A stretch of 22,694 nucleotides of DNA from CBFDBF01 sp050293315. Lineage in GTDB: Bacteria > Pseudomonadota > Gammaproteobacteria > Chromatiales > Chromatiaceae. Below, one piece after another: positions 22,497 through 22,694 of the stretch (the first letter of the stretch is position 1; each line of letters opens with the position of its first letter). The notes under the pieces were generated by a model. It saw only the letters and a list, made by a program, of their open reading frames with translations, was not told the origin of the DNA and did not search any database. The position numbers and the translations under genes are program-made. The DNA lies in NCBI GenBank assembly GCA_050293315.1, contig JBNKMS010000029.1, positions 1 to 22,694 on the forward strand. Direction: 5' to 3'.

Positions 22497-22694
22497 ATGA
22501 CCGGCTCAGCTGAACTCTTTACCCAGGCCCAGAGACATATCCCCGGCGGGGTCAACTCCCCGGTGCGCGCCTTCAAGGGAGTCGGCGGCGACCCTGTCTT
22601 TATCGAGCGGGCCGCGGGCGCCTATATCTACGATCCTGATGGCAACCGCTATATAGACTATGTCGGCTCCTGGGGGCCGATGATCCTGGGACAC
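22497..22694 (+). CDS. hemL: Glutamate-1-semialdehyde 2,1-aminomutase, N-terminal part (cut by window end)
   Basis: First 66 codons of a PLP-dependent aminomutase that makes 5-aminolevulinate for haem from glutamate-1-semialdehyde. The visible sequence (ELFTQAQRHIPGGVNSPVRA, then AYIYDPDGNRYIDYVGSWGP) is the typical GSA-AM N-terminus; the catalytic lysine lies beyond the window. The ATG at 22497 follows AGGAG at 22481-22485. An ATG at 22488 is excluded because a stop follows at once. It sits 18 bp after thiE on the same strand. Confidence 0.96.
   Translation, partial: MTGSAELFTQAQRHIPGGVNSPVRAFKGVGGDPVFIERAAGAYIYDPDGNRYIDYVGSWGPMILGH

Overview
The window is a bacterial chromosome segment that looks gammaproteobacterial. 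The block M23 peptidase - anmK - erpA - bactofilin - DUF6776 protein - argC, next to a divergent tyrS, is an arrangement I recall from Pseudomonas and many other Gammaproteobacteria. ErpA and the thiD-thiE-hemL run agree with this. Moderate GC and frequent ATA isoleucine codons would suit a sulfur-oxidising lineage (Chromatiales/Sedimenticola-like), but that is a guess. I see no tRNA, rRNA, CRISPR array, transposase or phage gene.

Layout. (1) 1-1433: tyrS on the minus strand, followed at its 3' side by a small direct-repeat tract. (2) 1582-8646: an accessory block on the plus strand between tyrS and the M23 peptidase gene. It holds a two-FHA-domain ABC exporter, a translationally coupled membrane Ser/Thr kinase with an N-terminal zinc ribbon, a secreted von Willebrand A protein, a glycine-zipper lipoprotein with a strong terminator behind it, and a small exported M48 metalloprotease. 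(3) 8765-11359: M23/OapA peptidase and anmK (plus strand). (4) 14184-11415: argC, DUF6776 protein, bactofilin and erpA on the minus strand, convergent with anmK. (5) 14185-14952: a long non-coding stretch packed with hairpins. (6) 14953-17663: an overlapping pair of periplasmic peptidoglycan-trimming enzymes, a YkuD/NTF2 protein (Csd6/Pgp2-like) and an M99 carboxypeptidase (Csd4/Pgp1-like). (7) 17751-18464: DUF4126 membrane protein. (8) 20753-18473: DUF5063 protein, an unusual A-type Fe-S carrier and a protoporphyrinogen-oxidase-like flavoprotein (minus strand). (9) 21046 to the end: thiD, thiE and the start of hemL (plus strand).

Two themes stand out. First, the exporter/kinase pair has the same architecture and adjacency as mycobacterial Rv1747/PknF, here followed by envelope proteins, which suggests a phosphothreonine-controlled envelope export module. 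Second, the window collects a cell-shape toolkit: bactofilin, an M23/OapA endopeptidase, and adjacent homologues of the two enzymes that trim muropeptides in sequence in helical Campylobacterota. The M99 protein keeps the unusual Gln-x-x-Glu zinc motif of Csd4. In Helicobacter and Campylobacter, as I recall, these two genes are unlinked; here they share a 4-base ATGA overlap. The rest is housekeeping: tRNA charging, Fe-S assembly, arginine, thiamine and haem synthesis.
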